Shown one piece after another: positions 1 through 14,627 of a stretch of DNA of 64,000 nucleotides. The number at the start of each line of letters is the position of its first letter. Position 1 is the stretch's first letter. The notes beneath the pieces are model-generated. The model did no database searches. It was not told the origin of the DNA and saw only the letters and a list, made by a program, of their open reading frames with translations. Source of the DNA: Moniliophthora roreri (taxonomy: Eukaryota > Basidiomycota > Agaricomycetes > Agaricales > Marasmiaceae); assembly GCA_001466705.2 (NCBI GenBank), contig LATX02000179.1, positions 310,001 to 374,000 of the forward strand, read 5' to 3'. The position numbers were made by a program, and so were the translations under genes.

Positions 1-109
1 GTGTAGTAAGTATACGGGAATACAGTGGAGTACATGGCATGCTAAGATTAAATCAAAAAAGCTTGTAGAGAGGGAAGATTCAAGGGTCCGTGATTAGACA
101 AACTGACGT

Positions 110-3100
110 TCACCGCTTGCCTTTGGCCTTTCCATCGACTTTCCCATTGGTTTTCGTGCTGGCCTTCCCATTGGCAGGAGCAGCTTTTTTCTTCTTCAGT
201 CGGTCATCGTCAGAGACGTCATCATCCGACCCTCTCGCCTTCTTCGCCTCGGCTCGCTTTTGATCAGCTGTAGAAGGTAAAGGTCAGCATGGATCCAAAT
301 TTCAATGCGTTCAGTCTTACCCCTTGCAGCCTTTCGCTCTAATTCATCCCAATCATCACCCTCATCGCTATCAGATCCTTCACCAAAGTCTGAACCGCTT
401 TCATCACTTGCGTTCGAGTAGTTACTCTCTGATGCGTCACTTTCCGACTCTTCAAACCCATCTGATTCTGCTGCATACTCCGACTCCGTCTCTGACTCCT
501 CAGAGACGTCACTCTGATTTGACAGATAAGCTACCGATAAAAATTAAACAGTGACCAACACATACCTGTTCACCTCCAGTTGTACCACGCAAGAAGGTCC
601 ATCCACCTTCACGGAAAAATTCATGGGGGTTGTCATTGATGTGCTTCATAATGGGACCCCAGTTTAAGTTGACCGGTCCTTCAGCCATGGGAATGTCGAC
701 GGAGCTATGGTCGACGAAATTAGTCGCTAGTTAACGCATCATTGCTATCACATACTCTAGCCAGTTCTTGACGTCGTCTATTTGTGAGCTTTGAATTGAG
801 TTGATATGTAGCGGCGGCTTCGTAAAGTCCTTGAAGATCAAGACAAGATCGAACTGCTTCAGACTGTACTGTACACGCTCCAGGGATGCAATTTCAATGT
901 CGGACAGTGTCACTACCAAGAAAGGCGTGTCGGTCAAGTGAACAAGACACTCTGTTGTGGGTTGCAGACGGACGGATGTCCTGAAAGGTACACCTTCGAA
1001 CGAGAGTTCCCTAAATGGGATATCGAGCTCGAGTGTCTCTCCCAGCTAGAGGCGAAATGAGTCGTCTTTACGTTCGAAAGGCTCTAAATAACGTACCGAT
1101 GACGAGGCGGCTTCTGCGATCTTCTCTGAGAATGCTTTAACCTCTTTGTTGAGTAAAGCTCTACGCTTCCGCTCTTGCTGTTCCATCTCAATTTCATCTT
1201 CATCACCGTATCGGTGTTTCCGCTTTCGGTTACCGGTTTCGTCGAACTGGACATCGGTGGCTTCGCGGAAAAACTGAATGTCCTACAAAGGGTGTGAGGC
1301 ACAAAACTGCAGACGGAAATTTTCAGCTTACACTCGTTTTCTTCTTTCCAATCATGATGGGTGCTTTGAGATGCATATGTATAATTACCAACAATTCGTG
1401 GTCACAAGGTTGAAAGAACAGATGCTTGACGTTACTGAATAGAACATCTAGTGACGGAAAGCTCAGCACACAATGACGGCAAGAACGGAAATATACTCAC
1501 CAACTTTCTGGCCTATCGGCGACACGTATCTGACACCATTCTGATGTATCTCCACCTCACCAGGGAGACGTTTCCCATCTGGTGCAGGCCGTATAAAGAC
1601 TTCGGGCATCTTCACTGGCCGTCTACCCTTGAGCTCGATTAAGGATCCTTGGTCAATGACATCTGCCATCTCCTTCTTCTGAGCCTCACGCTTATTAACT
1701 TCCTTCTTGAGGTCGGTGATCTGCTTGTAGATAGTATCGAAACGATGTCCGTCGGTTGATCGATATGATATTGAACGAATGAATGTGGCATCTGGATCTT
1801 CGAAAGGCTTTTGAGGCAGTTCGTCAGCGTCAGGCGAAGAAGCTCAACCCACAAAACAAGAATGCTGACCGTGTCCTCCTTTTTTCCTGCCAGTTGGCCA
1901 GGTGTCTGAAAGTTGATTCGAAGATATGTGTAGTCGCCTTCATCCTGTTTGCTTGCGTTTTTGATGGTATTGATATGAAATGGGACCGCGAAACCGTACA
2001 CAGGCAGGATAACGGTGAGCGCCTTCCTGTCCACTGTGATCTGCTCCACAAAGGTGAGTTTGAGAATGTAAATGCGAGGATCAGACAAACTCACCCTGAG
2101 CTTCTCAACGTCGGGCGGTAGGGCCCCTTCACCCTTGTAACTCTGGAATTTCTTCCACCCCTTGCCCTCCTTCCCACTGGTGCCACTACCTTCCTCTGAA
2201 AATTTCGCTAATCCTTCCGACTGAAGTTTTTCATGCAACTCCTTTTGGTGTTCAGCCAACCTGGCTGCAGCAGTTTGGTGAACCTCATCAGCAGCTGCAC
2301 GACGATTGTTTCGCAAAACCTTCGTCCCGGCGGTCTTCTTCGCAGGAGTACCGTTTGCACGAGGCTGCGTAAGAGGCTTCCGGTCAGACTTCTGAGGCTT
2401 CTCATCCTCTTCACTATCAGGAGTAAGGAAGAAGAGGCAGTCCTTGGTAGACTTCGTGCCTTCTGTTAACAAGGACGATTTATCTGAGTCGACCTTGATC
2501 GTATCGACTAGATGAAGAGCATAGCTGCTGGATGGTAAGTAATGAGAAGCTGGAGCGTGTCACAATGACATACTCTTCGCCTTTGTCTTTTAATCCTGAG
2601 AAGCCGAGTCCAAGGTTCAAGATCATATTCTTCTTCAGCACCCTGCTGTTCTTAGCGGAGAGCAGATACGCAGAATCACGGAATTCAACACCAGTCTAAC
2701 GAGACAAAGTTAGTTGATTAAACCAGATGCAGACATGGTAAATAGACGTGCCCCAAACCCAAGACTTTTCACAAAGTTCTTTTCGAGCTCTGGTTTCTTC
2801 TCCTTGACATAGGACAGAGCATGTTGATATACATCCTTCGCAGTAACCCCGTCTTTGATGTATGACAGAAGTTCAGATTGAAGCGCTAAGAGGAGATTGT
2901 ACTGTGTTTCTTGATCCTGAAAAAGACAGTCAAAGAGTGGTGTAAGCTGAAAAAGAGCCTGCCCAGCTTACTGGCGTAGGGTCTACGATGAAGGTTCGGC
3001 CAACATTCGCGCAGTAGCTCCTGTACCGCATTCCGAATGCAACGAGAAGTACACCTTTGTGCGCAATGTTGTCTTCCGTCGATTCTGCGGTATATCGCAA

Positions 3101-4234
3101 ATCGTAACCCGATTTACTTGATCGGGAAATTATGATTGGAGAATAGCAGAATTCAATGGCCTGCCAGTCCACCTAACGCCGACCGCATGTCAACAAACGC
3201 CCACGTAGAAGAGCGAAACAGCACTGCTCACCTCCTTCAGTCTCTTGCCCTTATCCCAAACCTTCATATCTGGCCCTTTGGCATTATCACCCTCTCCAGA
3301 GCCCAGCTTGCTTTCAATTTGCGCTGAAAGATGTGCGTGCGAGATCTTGCTTTCCCTATCCAGAATAGACTCCAATCGCGGTGCCACATGATGTCTGAGC
3401 AATGTTGATGTCAGATCAGCAGCCGTTTGAATAAATTTCTGAGGATTTGTGGACGTTTCATTAGGGCCGTCACTAGTAAGCTCAGAATGAGTATAGCTCA
3501 CAAGTTCTTCGTCGTCCTTCACTGCCATAAAAGCTGAGACTGCTGGAGCCATATCCACCAATTCCGGTTTGCTGGCCGCATCCTTGACAAGTTTGTCCCA
3601 TTCATTCATCAGCTTGCCCGAATGTGACTCCTTGGTCAAGGTTCCGACTTTATTCTTCGCTGCATAAATCTTGAAGAAGTTGGGTACCGTATCGTTGGCT
3701 GGTTCTTTAGCCTTGGCTTGCGCAAGAATCTCCACCTGTATTGTGCCAGATGCGCCTTCAATCTGAGAGAGGATTTTGGCTGTGGCGATTCGTTGAGTAT
3801 GAGTCAATAGGCTCTGGAAAGGCGAGACCGAACGACACACCTTTTGACGCCGAGCAAAGAAAGGTGATCTTATCCCTCTGGAAGAGAAGGAAAGTTGAGG
3901 GGAATTCGTAGCCAAGTAACCATTGCTGTCCGATTGAGAGACCAGACAGGGTGAAAAACGCGTGGTCAGCAGAAGTCGATGATACAAACTGCGCGATGCA
4001 TACCTGCATTGAAGTACCCTTTTTCATCGGCTCGTCTTCTCCTGCTGGATCTCCTGCTAACAGTAGAAGGGCATCCACGTCAGCTATTGAGCTGTAGTCA
4101 TCGTCATTTTTCGCGTTCTGTGATATTTGTCAGTAAGGAGCTTGTTAACTAAAAGAAAGACAACTTGCATTCCACCCATCATATATACGTTTCACCCGAG
4201 CGCTGAAAAGTGGCTTGTTAAGTTCTACAAGCAT
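110..4234 (-). CDS. SPT16: FACT complex subunit SPT16 (histone chaperone)
   Basis: This gene encodes the large subunit of FACT, the nuclear complex that loosens and rebuilds nucleosomes during transcription and replication. The N-terminus opens with [10 protein letters not shown] and continues to [12 protein letters not shown] and [14 protein letters not shown], which match the aminopeptidase-like domain of Spt16. Further along are [11 protein letters not shown] and the middle-domain segment [20 protein letters not shown]. The C-terminus is a long acidic tail (decoded from about 180-540) that ends in a Lys/Gly-rich stretch, as in the family. The start at 4234 fits the family N-terminus and lies 206 bp from the divergent nucleotidase start. 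The first intron (4118-4168) has a GC donor: exon 1 ends with the codons for DGWN and the frame resumes at NAKNDDDY. Using the nearby GT instead gives an early stop. Not every internal exon boundary was resolved. Confidence 0.95.
4118..4168 (-). other. GC-AG intron in SPT16
   Basis: This 51-nt intron begins GCAAGT on the minus strand and ends CACAG. Splicing here keeps the Spt16 N-terminal frame (DGWN, then [10 protein letters not shown]). A donor at the GT three bases further in would put a stop codon shortly after the junction. Confidence 0.75.
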
Positions 4235-4440
4235 CAAGGATGATAGTGGTTGTGAATGAAAACGCGTCCTCTAAAGTCAGCCCAAGCCGCGCCTGCAGCC
4301 CGTCGGAGCTTCAATTTTCTATATTTGGAAGGAGTATCGCACGACTGTCAGTCCGAAATTCCTCGGAGACGTCAGTCGCGTTCTCTGCAGCTACAACTAC
4401 TGAAGTCCCGACCACGACCTGCCTGCCCGCCCAACCAAAG

Positions 4441-7123
4441 ATGACAACACAATCACTTGATTGCCTGCATTTTAATGATTGCTATCGAGTTGGACAACAA
4501 AAGCTCTCCAAGAATCCCGAGGACGAAATCGATGTGACCCAATTCGCTACTATGATGGATGACATTCGTCGAACGTGGCCTTTGCGTGAAGATGGAAGAA
4601 GGGATGGGCTTACTTTGTTCTCTGGAGATCTCTTTTCGCCATCTGTGGAGTCCACAGTGACGAGAGGCTCCCATCTTGTACGTCTTCGTTGAAGCAGAGA
4701 GTTTCCATGAGTCATCCGAATGCCATGCCAGGTGCCAGTTATGAATCACCTTGCACCAGACATCTCTTTGACCGGTTAGCTTTCGATTTCTTTGCTTCTT
4801 GACTTTGTTCAAATCACTTTGTGTTACAGGAAATCATGACTTCGATTTCGGTGAGTGTCAAACGATATCGCGCGACCTTGATCTGATTTTTATCGATACA
4901 CTCAGGCTACCCCCATCTCTCTAAACTAGTCCAGGACACGAAGTTTCCGTGGCTGCTCAGTAATATTATTGACAGCACTACCTCCAAGGTTCCTGAACAT
5001 TTACACGAATTCCAAGTACTGGAGAGAGCCGGCCTCAAGATCGGGATCATCGGATTGGTTGAGCGGTCAGTGTGATTTCTTTACGCTGCCTGCCACACCG
5101 AAGTTCATCTTCCATAGTGAATGGATCGCTACTGTCTCCTCATGGCCTCCTAATTTTGAATTCAGAGATATGAAGGAAACTGGTATACGACTCTCAAAAC
5201 TTCTTCGCGATCCTCAGGGCCAACATAAATGTGATATCATCATTGCGTTGACTCACTGCAGGCAAGAGGTACTCTACTGATGAAGATGCATCTGATAATC
5301 CATGTTGCTGTCGGATGGTGTGTAGGCTACCTAACGTAAGGTCGACACCCCCCCTATTGTGCATCTTGCTCAATGCTTTTTCAAGGATCTGATTCTGTCG
5401 AAAGACCTTCTTGCACTGTCTCCTTCGGCACAAGATTCCGGATTTGCCTATACGCACGGCGTTGACATCCTACTTGGTGGTCACGATCATATGTAAGGTC
5501 TTTTCCACCTAATGAACATCTGATAACACCTTACTGGCGGCGTAGGTATTACGTATCTAAAGGCATTAACTCATGGGATGGCTGGAACTCCTCTGAAGCT
5601 CCCCTGGGTTCCGAAGGAGACAATGGAGAAGTTCTTGTAGTCAAATCGGGAATGGATTTCCGTGACCTATCCGCGTTTAGCCTTGTGGTTGAATCGACAC
5701 CTGAAGGAAGCGTTCGTAAGAAAGTTATCAAATCCATCATAGGTTTAAAATCTTCAGACTTAAAAAAACGCTAATTCTTCGGCTGATACGGTCTTTCAGG
5801 GCGCCGTCGCACCACCAAACCTGGGTCACCATCTTCAAAGGAGCTGAGCGAGTTATTAAAAGATATCTTGTCGTCCGTTTCCAAATCGCTGAAGGCGCCT
5901 GTTTGTAAATCCAAAGTGACTCTCGATCTCCGCTCACGCTTCATTCGGGTTGACGAGGTAAAAGCAGTCCACAAATAGCGCCCCTGAATCTGTGCTGAGT
6001 TATCTGTAGTCCGCTGCTGCAAATTGGTTCGCAGATATAATTAGACACTCTTATGACGATGCTCTGTGTATGAAGGGTTGTGGAGGTGCGGATGCAGTTC
6101 TTATTTGCGCGGGCACACTCCGAGGAGACTCCCAGTATGGACCAGGTAATTCGCCGTATCGTTCTCAAAAGCCCTTTCTGACCATCATGTTAGGAATTAT
6201 TACCCTAGGAGACATCCTAGAGATTCTGCCGTTTGACGATCCGATCGTGGTTATTGAAGTTGACGGCGCCACCATATGGGACGCGCTTGAATCGGCACTA
6301 GAAACATGGCCGGCTCAAGAAGGGTGCACAAACCTTATCCTCTAGTTTCCTCATAGCCCTAATTCTAGTTATTTGGCCAGGCGATTCCCTGTAGTCTCTG
6401 GTATTCGTGTTTCCTGGGATTCGCGTCGGGAAAAGGGACAAAGAGTGCTTGGAATTTGGCTGACAAAGGAAATGGAAGACAGCATGCACGGCAGCGAAAG
6501 TGGCCATTCTACTCCACGTATCGTCGACGGAGAACCGATTCAGCGCTCGAAGACCAGCAGAAAATACAAAATCGTTACCCGAGAATACATGGCGCAGGGG
6601 CACGATGGCTTTACAGCGTTGACAGATCAAAGGTACCTAGTGGATGACGAAAGTGGTCAACCCATGAGCACTATTGTGCGCAAGTACTTACTGGGTCAGT
6701 GACTACGCCTGCCGCCGGTTTCATTATTGATTGGATTGAACTACAGGTTCGCAGTTCGTGAACAGAATGACGCGTTTGGTCGAGCACCCTTCATCAGAAA
6801 ACTTGCGAGAAACAACTAAAAATGCTATCCTCCGCGAAAGAGCGAGGAACGAGCGGGAAAAGCGGCATCAAGGCACCGGTGCTGCCCAACTGTGGAAACA
6901 TGCTGCGAACGTTGCCCTGCGCTGGTCCCGCTCAAAAGCTCACTACCAAGAGCAACTTCAAGTTAGTACTACTGAGCACATGAGCGATGTGGATGCATTC
7001 GATGGCAAAGAAGTACGAGCAGGCAGGAAATCGAACAAAGAGGTGGATGAATCAGCGAGTGAAGACTTGTTGGTAATCGAGCCTATGGTAGATGGAAGGC
7101 TCAAGGACGAAGGTAGAGAGTAA
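4441..7123 (+). CDS. 5'-nucleotidase-type metallophosphoesterase
   Basis: This is a calcineurin-like phosphoesterase of the 5'-nucleotidase/UshA superfamily and probably hydrolyses nucleotides or related phosphate esters. The N-terminal catalytic domain shows the metal-site motifs in order: CLHFNDCYRV, SGDLFSPS, GNHDFDFG, ALTHCR and DILLGGHDHM. The C-terminal nucleotidase domain includes CGGADAVLICAGTLRGD, FDDPIVVIEVDG and MAQGHDGF. No signal peptide follows the chosen start, so a cytosolic location is likely. An upstream in-frame ATG at 4240 exists, but it almost touches the divergent SPT16 start, and the family N-terminus fits 4441. The structure is unusual. A 21-nt exon (4830-4850) codes for the GNHD motif. 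A GC-donor intron (5262-5325) leads to a 10-nt exon (5326-5335). The exact substrate is not known. Confidence 0.88.
5326..5335 (+). other. 10-nt microexon after a GC-AG intron, nucleotidase gene
   Basis: The bases GCTACCTAAC lie between an acceptor ending GTGTAG and a donor GTAAGG. The exon before it ends at 5261 with ACTCACTGCAG and is followed by GCAAGA, a GC donor. Joined with the next exon at 5386, it reads THCRLPNDL, which matches the usual TH-x-R-x-PND motif of this family. Using the nearby GT donor at 5269 puts TAA in frame. Confidence 0.8.
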
Positions 7124-7184
7124 ATGTTTCCCCAAACTAGCGAAAAAAAAATTGGTGTATTTTGACCTCTGGACCTGTACAATG

Positions 7185-7900
7185 TTATGAAGGTGTTGCA
7201 TTTGGAATCTGGATTACTGGTGGAGGATCTCCGGACATTGTTCGTATGTAGTGTGTTAATGAACCAATACCACTTCCTATGCCCGCCCCACCTAAAATGA
7301 CTGCAGGCTAGTGAACAAGGGAGATATGATGCAAAATAATATACAACGCACGATTCACGATTTTGGCACGCTTCCACAATATCGCTGGCGTTAACACACT
7401 AAAGAGAATGCTTCCAATTGTCGCATGGTCCTCTGCTCTTATACGATTGGTCTTTAGAGCAATGGTAAGCACCGAGCGCATGACCTGTAGTGAGGCAGCA
7501 TACACACATTATAAGCGACTTGAATTCGTTTCGTCTTGACTGCCTCAGGATTCGTATATTTATACCTAGCATAGCTAATACAAGCTCCACCAGCGGCACC
7601 TGAAACAAGGTGAATAGTAGAGCAAGAAGACCAGGATTCGGCTTACCTGCAGCACCCCCAATCCAAGTTGCCTGAAGTAGACCGTTGAGCGAGAAGGTGC
7701 CTCTGCCTCGTCGAACCAGAACGTACGCCGTGTAAAGAGGCGGAGTAATCAGGGAGAGGGTGCGATAACCAGCATTTGAGGCTTTCCTTGCAAGATACTC
7801 TGAATCAGCGTCGTGGTCTGTCAGTTGCATGTTCGAAAATGACAAGTCGCTTCAAGGTTGCACACGTTGCACTCTCGTAGGCTTTAGCTTCCAGTTCCAT
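7185..7900 (-). CDS. Conserved small membrane protein of unknown function
   Basis: I do not recognise a named family. Splicing gives a protein of about 165 residues. It starts MELEAKAYESAT, and the middle reads LLQATWIGGAAG, then YARYKYTNPEAVKTKR, then NRIRAEDHATIGSILF. It ends with a glycine-rich stretch, GAGIGSGIGSLTHYIR, and a short polar tail. Several hydrophobic stretches (around TLSLITPPLYTAYVL and SILFSVLTPAILW) suggest two to four membrane passes. Introns of about 46-75 nt with good GT and AG ends restore one frame throughout, which is why I treat it as real. The start at 7900 depends on one proposed intron; an ATG at 7830 is the alternative. The stop is only 61 bp from the convergent nucleotidase stop. 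Confidence 0.6.
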
Positions 7901-8258
7901 CCTCCTTCGAGGAGCTCATCTCAACATTACCCATTGACCATGACCGATTAAGCCCAGTTTCTCTTGTTGAATCCATTGCTTCTTTCATATAATTTTCTTG
8001 ATGCCATTACTTATTAGTATTGACTTTCGCACTCCACCTTGAGCTCTCTGACGAGGTCAATTCTTGTCTTTCATCGTCGCAAACTTACTCATAATGCATG
8101 TCTTAAATTCCGTTCGTTCAAATGTGTTGGTTCAATGGTTGAATCAAGTTGCGGCCGCGGGCGGCTCGAGGAGCTTACTATGTGTCACTGTCACGGTGTG
8201 ATACAACATTTTCCAGTTTCTTTCACCCTCCACCACGACAAAGCGTTGTAATTGCACG
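7901..8258. other. Intergenic region, divergent promoters
   Basis: These 358 bp separate two divergent genes and should hold both promoters. There is a GC-rich patch around 8150-8170 (GCGGCCGCGGGCGGC). No coding signal or clear regulatory repeat is visible. Confidence 0.5.
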
Positions 8259-10864
8259 ATGGCAACGGTAATGGAGGCCTACGACGCTCCGATGCTCGAC
8301 TATCAGAACGATGGAGATGTACAAATGCACCCATCTCACGAACCATGGTTTCAGGACGAAGCACCCATGGATGACGATCACCCAGAGGACAAATCACAAA
8401 GCCACGCAGATTATGAAGACGTCGAAATCGAAATGGAAAACTACATAGAAGACGTTCAAAACCCCGAATATGAAATGACTGATGAAGGAGCGGATTATCC
8501 AGTCGTGGATGCGGATGAAGATGTCATTGTTACCGACGAACAAGTCAATACTGCTCCAAATAGCAGCATAACACCTGCTGCAGACACGGGCCTCTCAACC
8601 TCTTTTGTTCCTACCGAATCTTCTGTGCACGGAGAAACCGGGTTGGAACCAGGATCATTCGTCGCTGGCAGTGATACCGTCGATACAACGGCGTCCGTGC
8701 TCAGCAGCGCGGTTCCGACAAATGAAGCAACGCACGTCGAGACAACACAGCCCTCTACTTCCGCGGAACCTCATCCTATCCAAGCTCCTGCAATCGAACG
8801 ATCTCTGTCAACTCATTCAAGGTCGTCCACAGATGCGGATGAGCTTGCCGTAGTAGAAGCTACTGTTCACTTCGGTGCTTCCCCTGAACACGCGGAAGCG
8901 ACCAGAGTTGACGAAGGTAGAGGAGAGCCTGTGGAGGTCTCACAAAACATCTTGGATGGGGCAGGTGATACCGCAAAGGCTCATGATAACGATCGGGACG
9001 ATGCTCAGCCATTAGACCATACAGAGAACACTGTGGAAGTCGCAGAGGCACAATCATCCCAAACTTCGCTAGCTACAGAGACGGAAGAGCTTTTGCATAG
9101 GGATGGTGAGCCCGAGCCCGAAGACGGTGTCCCAGTGCAGGCCATCGAATCCGATCCAACTTCCGTTGGCCAAGCTGAGACAGCCAGTCAGGCCCCAGAA
9201 GCAGCTTCTGCTGACGATCCCTACGAAATTTCGGAGGGCGTTTTCATCGAGCCCCCTCCTGGGGTGCTTCTTTCGCTGTTAAATGTCGACCATCCAGATG
9301 TCTGCATTTTCAACCAGCCTAACCACCCTGAGACATCCGCTGCTGCCGCTACCTCTCAGGTCTATATCGTACTTCTTGAAGATCGTCCAACCCTCTACTA
9401 CGAGCCGCTATCGGTCCTATTTGATGCACTGCGTCAGAATGAATTTATTGCTAATCTGTATGACCTATCACAAGCGGAACTTGTGCTCAACGCTTATGAT
9501 CTACAGCTCACAATATCAGAGGTAAGCATTCCAAAGACGCTCGTTCATGTGATTAGGAACTTAAACTTGGCTCAGGATAATATCTTTGCCCGTGAAACAA
9601 GCTTACACGACCTCCAAATGCTTCACGATGGCTCCGACATCGCTGGCCCCCTTCGATTACGATTACAATCCGCGATACCACGGTTTATTGTGCGCTATCG
9701 ACTGCTCCAGGATCAAATCTTACGTCTCAATATGGCCGACGAGCAATACGAGGGGTACGGTCAATCAGAAGGTTGGTCATTTTGCCTTACCCCACGACCT
9801 CGCTCACCTCCACTCGTAGATCCTCAAGCCCGCCAGGACTTTGATGAAGAGAAATCAGCTACCCATCAATTTCAGATACCAGAGGCCGTGAATTCCGAAG
9901 AACTGACTTACACAGAAGGCGCGCAACAAGAGGAAGAGACACACCCAGGACCTGATGAGGACCCAGAAAGTGACTTGCAGCAGGAGAACGAAATTCATGG
10001 AGACGATCAAATCCCCGGCGGAACTGCCGAAGAAGCTGGAACCTCGGCTGAGAATGCAAATACTGAGCCAACTACCGACGATCATAAACCGCTGGATGCA
10101 ACAGAATATGCGACTAGTGAAGCAGAGAAACCGGACGATGGTACTATTCATGCAAGCGCGGAAAGTCTTCCGGTACCCCAAGAACAAGAAGCTGATCCTT
10201 CAACTGACAATCACCGATCAAGCTACGACGAGGTTGACGATAATGGTGCGTTGCTCTTCTGACAAAGACCTTCTGTAATTGATGACTTTTCAGCTGCAGA
10301 ATATGAGGACCTTGATGATCATACACCTGAGCATGCTTCTCACGGAGGCGAGGAGTTGGAAGATGGCAGTCTAGGTGAGGTTTCTCTGTTGTACCTATTC
10401 CTTCGAGGAGACTGACGTTTTACAGACCACTCTTCGCCTGAAGATGCAGAAGTTGCAGATAGTCATTCCCTTGCAGACACTGAAGGTTATGCCGTAGTGA
10501 ATGGTAACGATTTGTTTATTTCGTGTGCTCATGTCTCACGTCTTCATCAGAGCCAGAACAAAATTCCCAAGACGGAGAAGAAGCTATTGAATATCCTGAC
10601 GATTGGGACGACACATTTGAAGAAGACGACGGATTCGGTGAACCAACAGACGGCGTAGATGGTCACGAGAAAACATCCGACATGATTCCCAGAATGCTGT
10701 CAAGCTCCAGCAAAAGCTCGAAGAGATCCTTTGATGATGTTGATCCCGAAGACACCCATGAGGAGCAGCAGGCATCGGACGGGTCTCCTGGTATGCTCCC
10801 AGTCATTCCGCAGGCTGACTGTTGCTCACGCCTTACAGGTTCAAAACGGACACGCGTCCAGTAG
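8259..10864 (+). CDS. Acidic, mostly disordered protein of unknown function
   Basis: The first exon is open for over 660 codons and starts MATVMEAYDAPMLDY. The first 310 residues or so are very rich in Asp and Glu with little hydrophobic content, so probably disordered. A folded core follows at about residues 325-490: ISEGVFIEPPPGVLL, YIVLLEDRPTLYYEPL, LFDALRQNEFIANLYDL and LVLNAYDLQLTISE. It resembles an uncharacterised fungal domain that I know only as a conserved region. Four short introns then join small acidic exons, ending with IEYPDDWDDTFEEDDGFGE and a basic SKRTRVQ tail that could act as a nuclear signal. The last intron (48 nt) keeps the frame if retained. The function is unknown; the composition would suit a chromatin or nuclear scaffold role, which is inference only. 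Confidence 0.75.
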
Positions 10865-11352
10865 AAATTGCCTACCCCATGGAAAAATCGACGGTTAAGT
10901 TGTTTCGTATGTTTGACTGACTGCATTGCCAGCCATGATTGTGTTTGAACTTTTCCCCCCTTTCTCGCTTTAGCTAACCTTTACAGATCCTTATAATGGA
11001 GATGCCGCTTTCGATAGGCTATTGGGATTGTTAGGATGCCAAAGGTTTGCTGAGGCAGTCCCCCAAGTGTAGTCACATGTGCATGTTTTGGGATGTGAAG
11101 CTAGAAAGTAGTATTGCAGTCATGTACACATATTGTATCGGGATGGATGATTTTTCTTGAGCTTTACATCCTTCGTACACTAGTCACATAAGATGAACCC
11201 CATCTATTCACTTCTATTCTGGCACCACGGAATTTTCAGGGCCTAGACGTCGACCTGGAATGACTAGTCTTACTAGCAGCCGTTGAAAGTATACTTAGGC
11301 TGCAATGTGAAATGATTGAGCACCTGCTGAAACAAACAGCCCGGAAACTCAC
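10865..11352. other. Intergenic region between convergent genes
   Basis: These 488 bp lie between two convergent stop codons and probably hold both 3' untranslated regions. No open frame of note and no repeat was seen. Confidence 0.5.
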
Positions 11353-11658
11353 CTAGCAAATCCCCTCCTTCCTCCCAACAACCTTGTAGCCTCTGACAGC
11401 CGTCCTGTCCCTTCTCATCTCCTGCTTGGTCTTGACTAAATACTCCGGTACATTCTCCACCTCAACCAGCTCCTTGACACGTAGAATCTTGCCTGCTGCC
11501 TCCGGTGTATGCCTGTGGTAAACGGTTTGGTGACGACGGTGAATCCCTAGGGACTCAAGGGTGGCTTTTATTCTGTCACCAAGAGAGATGGCGCTACGTC
11601 GGAGAGTTATTTTATAGTGTGTGATGGGGACAGCTTGTATCACAGCTCGCGAGGCCAT
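11353..11658 (-). CDS. MRPL33: Mitochondrial large ribosomal subunit protein uL30m
   Basis: This intronless gene encodes a 101-residue protein of the bacterial L30 family, a structural part of the mitochondrial large ribosomal subunit. The sequence runs HYKITLRRSAISLGDRIKAT, LESLGIHRRHQTVYHRHT and AAGKILRVKELVEVENV. This is the usual L30 order: a K-x-TL-x-RS strand, a glycine-containing turn, then KEL or RELV-x-VE. The length fits fungal uL30m. It is divergent from RIX7 with about 150 bp between starts, so mitochondrial and cytosolic ribosome genes may share a promoter here. Confidence 0.9.
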   Translation of the reverse strand: MASRAVIQAVPITHYKITLRRSAISLGDRIKATLESLGIHRRHQTVYHRHTPEAAGKILRVKELVEVENVPEYLVKTKQEMRRDRTAVRGYKVVGRKEGIC

Positions 11659-11809
11659 GATGGTGGTGGAACAGAACGGGCAGGTGATGGGCGTCTAATT
11701 TTTTTCCTTTTCTCTTTGGCGATGGACGGTGTAAGTCTTTGTGAAATTTCTGTTTATCCATAGATTCTAATGCGTTTTCAGCCAGTCATCAAGTAATTTG
11801 AACAGATCC

Positions 11810-14144
<2,335 letters not shown>

Positions 14145-14627
14145 CATATCGTATCATTCTATGTACGTTGATCGGTGCTCTTTAGAAATCTTCATGGTTA
14201 CTGTGCGTTGAAAAGTCCATTTCGGTGGAAAGGACACGCATTCCCCCGGCAATTTCCATTTATACTTCCAGTGACTGACGTTCCTCAGGCTCACATTTGC
14301 CAAGGATTTTGGAAACACTTTTAGATATGCGATATCCTGGCTTGATAAATTTTCAGAGCGCACGAAGTTGAGATAGAGGCGGAATATCATGCTCAATTCA
14401 AGAATAAACTAACGAGACAGGCCACGTAATCTACTATCATAGACGATTCGATGAGCTGGTGAGGAGTAGTCACAGGCAGAGAATTGAAGAAGATATCAAA
14501 TCAACTTGGGGGGCGAGTGAAGACTCTCGTTATGTCTCCATCGTAGTAGACACATTCATCATATATAAAGGATATAGACACCACGTTATAGCTACATTTA
14601 TCTCTGTCAGTTTCACAACCATCCTTG
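14145..14627. other. Intergenic region between convergent genes
   Basis: This 483-bp stretch lies between the RIX7 and GH92 stop codons. One 80-codon minus-strand frame is open here but shows no family features, so I did not call it. Confidence 0.5.

Noticed and set aside
4240..4440. Upstream in-frame ATG for the nucleotidase
   Set aside because: It begins six bases from the SPT16 start and adds a sequence with no family similarity.
14154..14396. 80-codon minus-strand frame between RIX7 and GH92
   Set aside because: It has no family features and lies where both 3' untranslated regions are expected.
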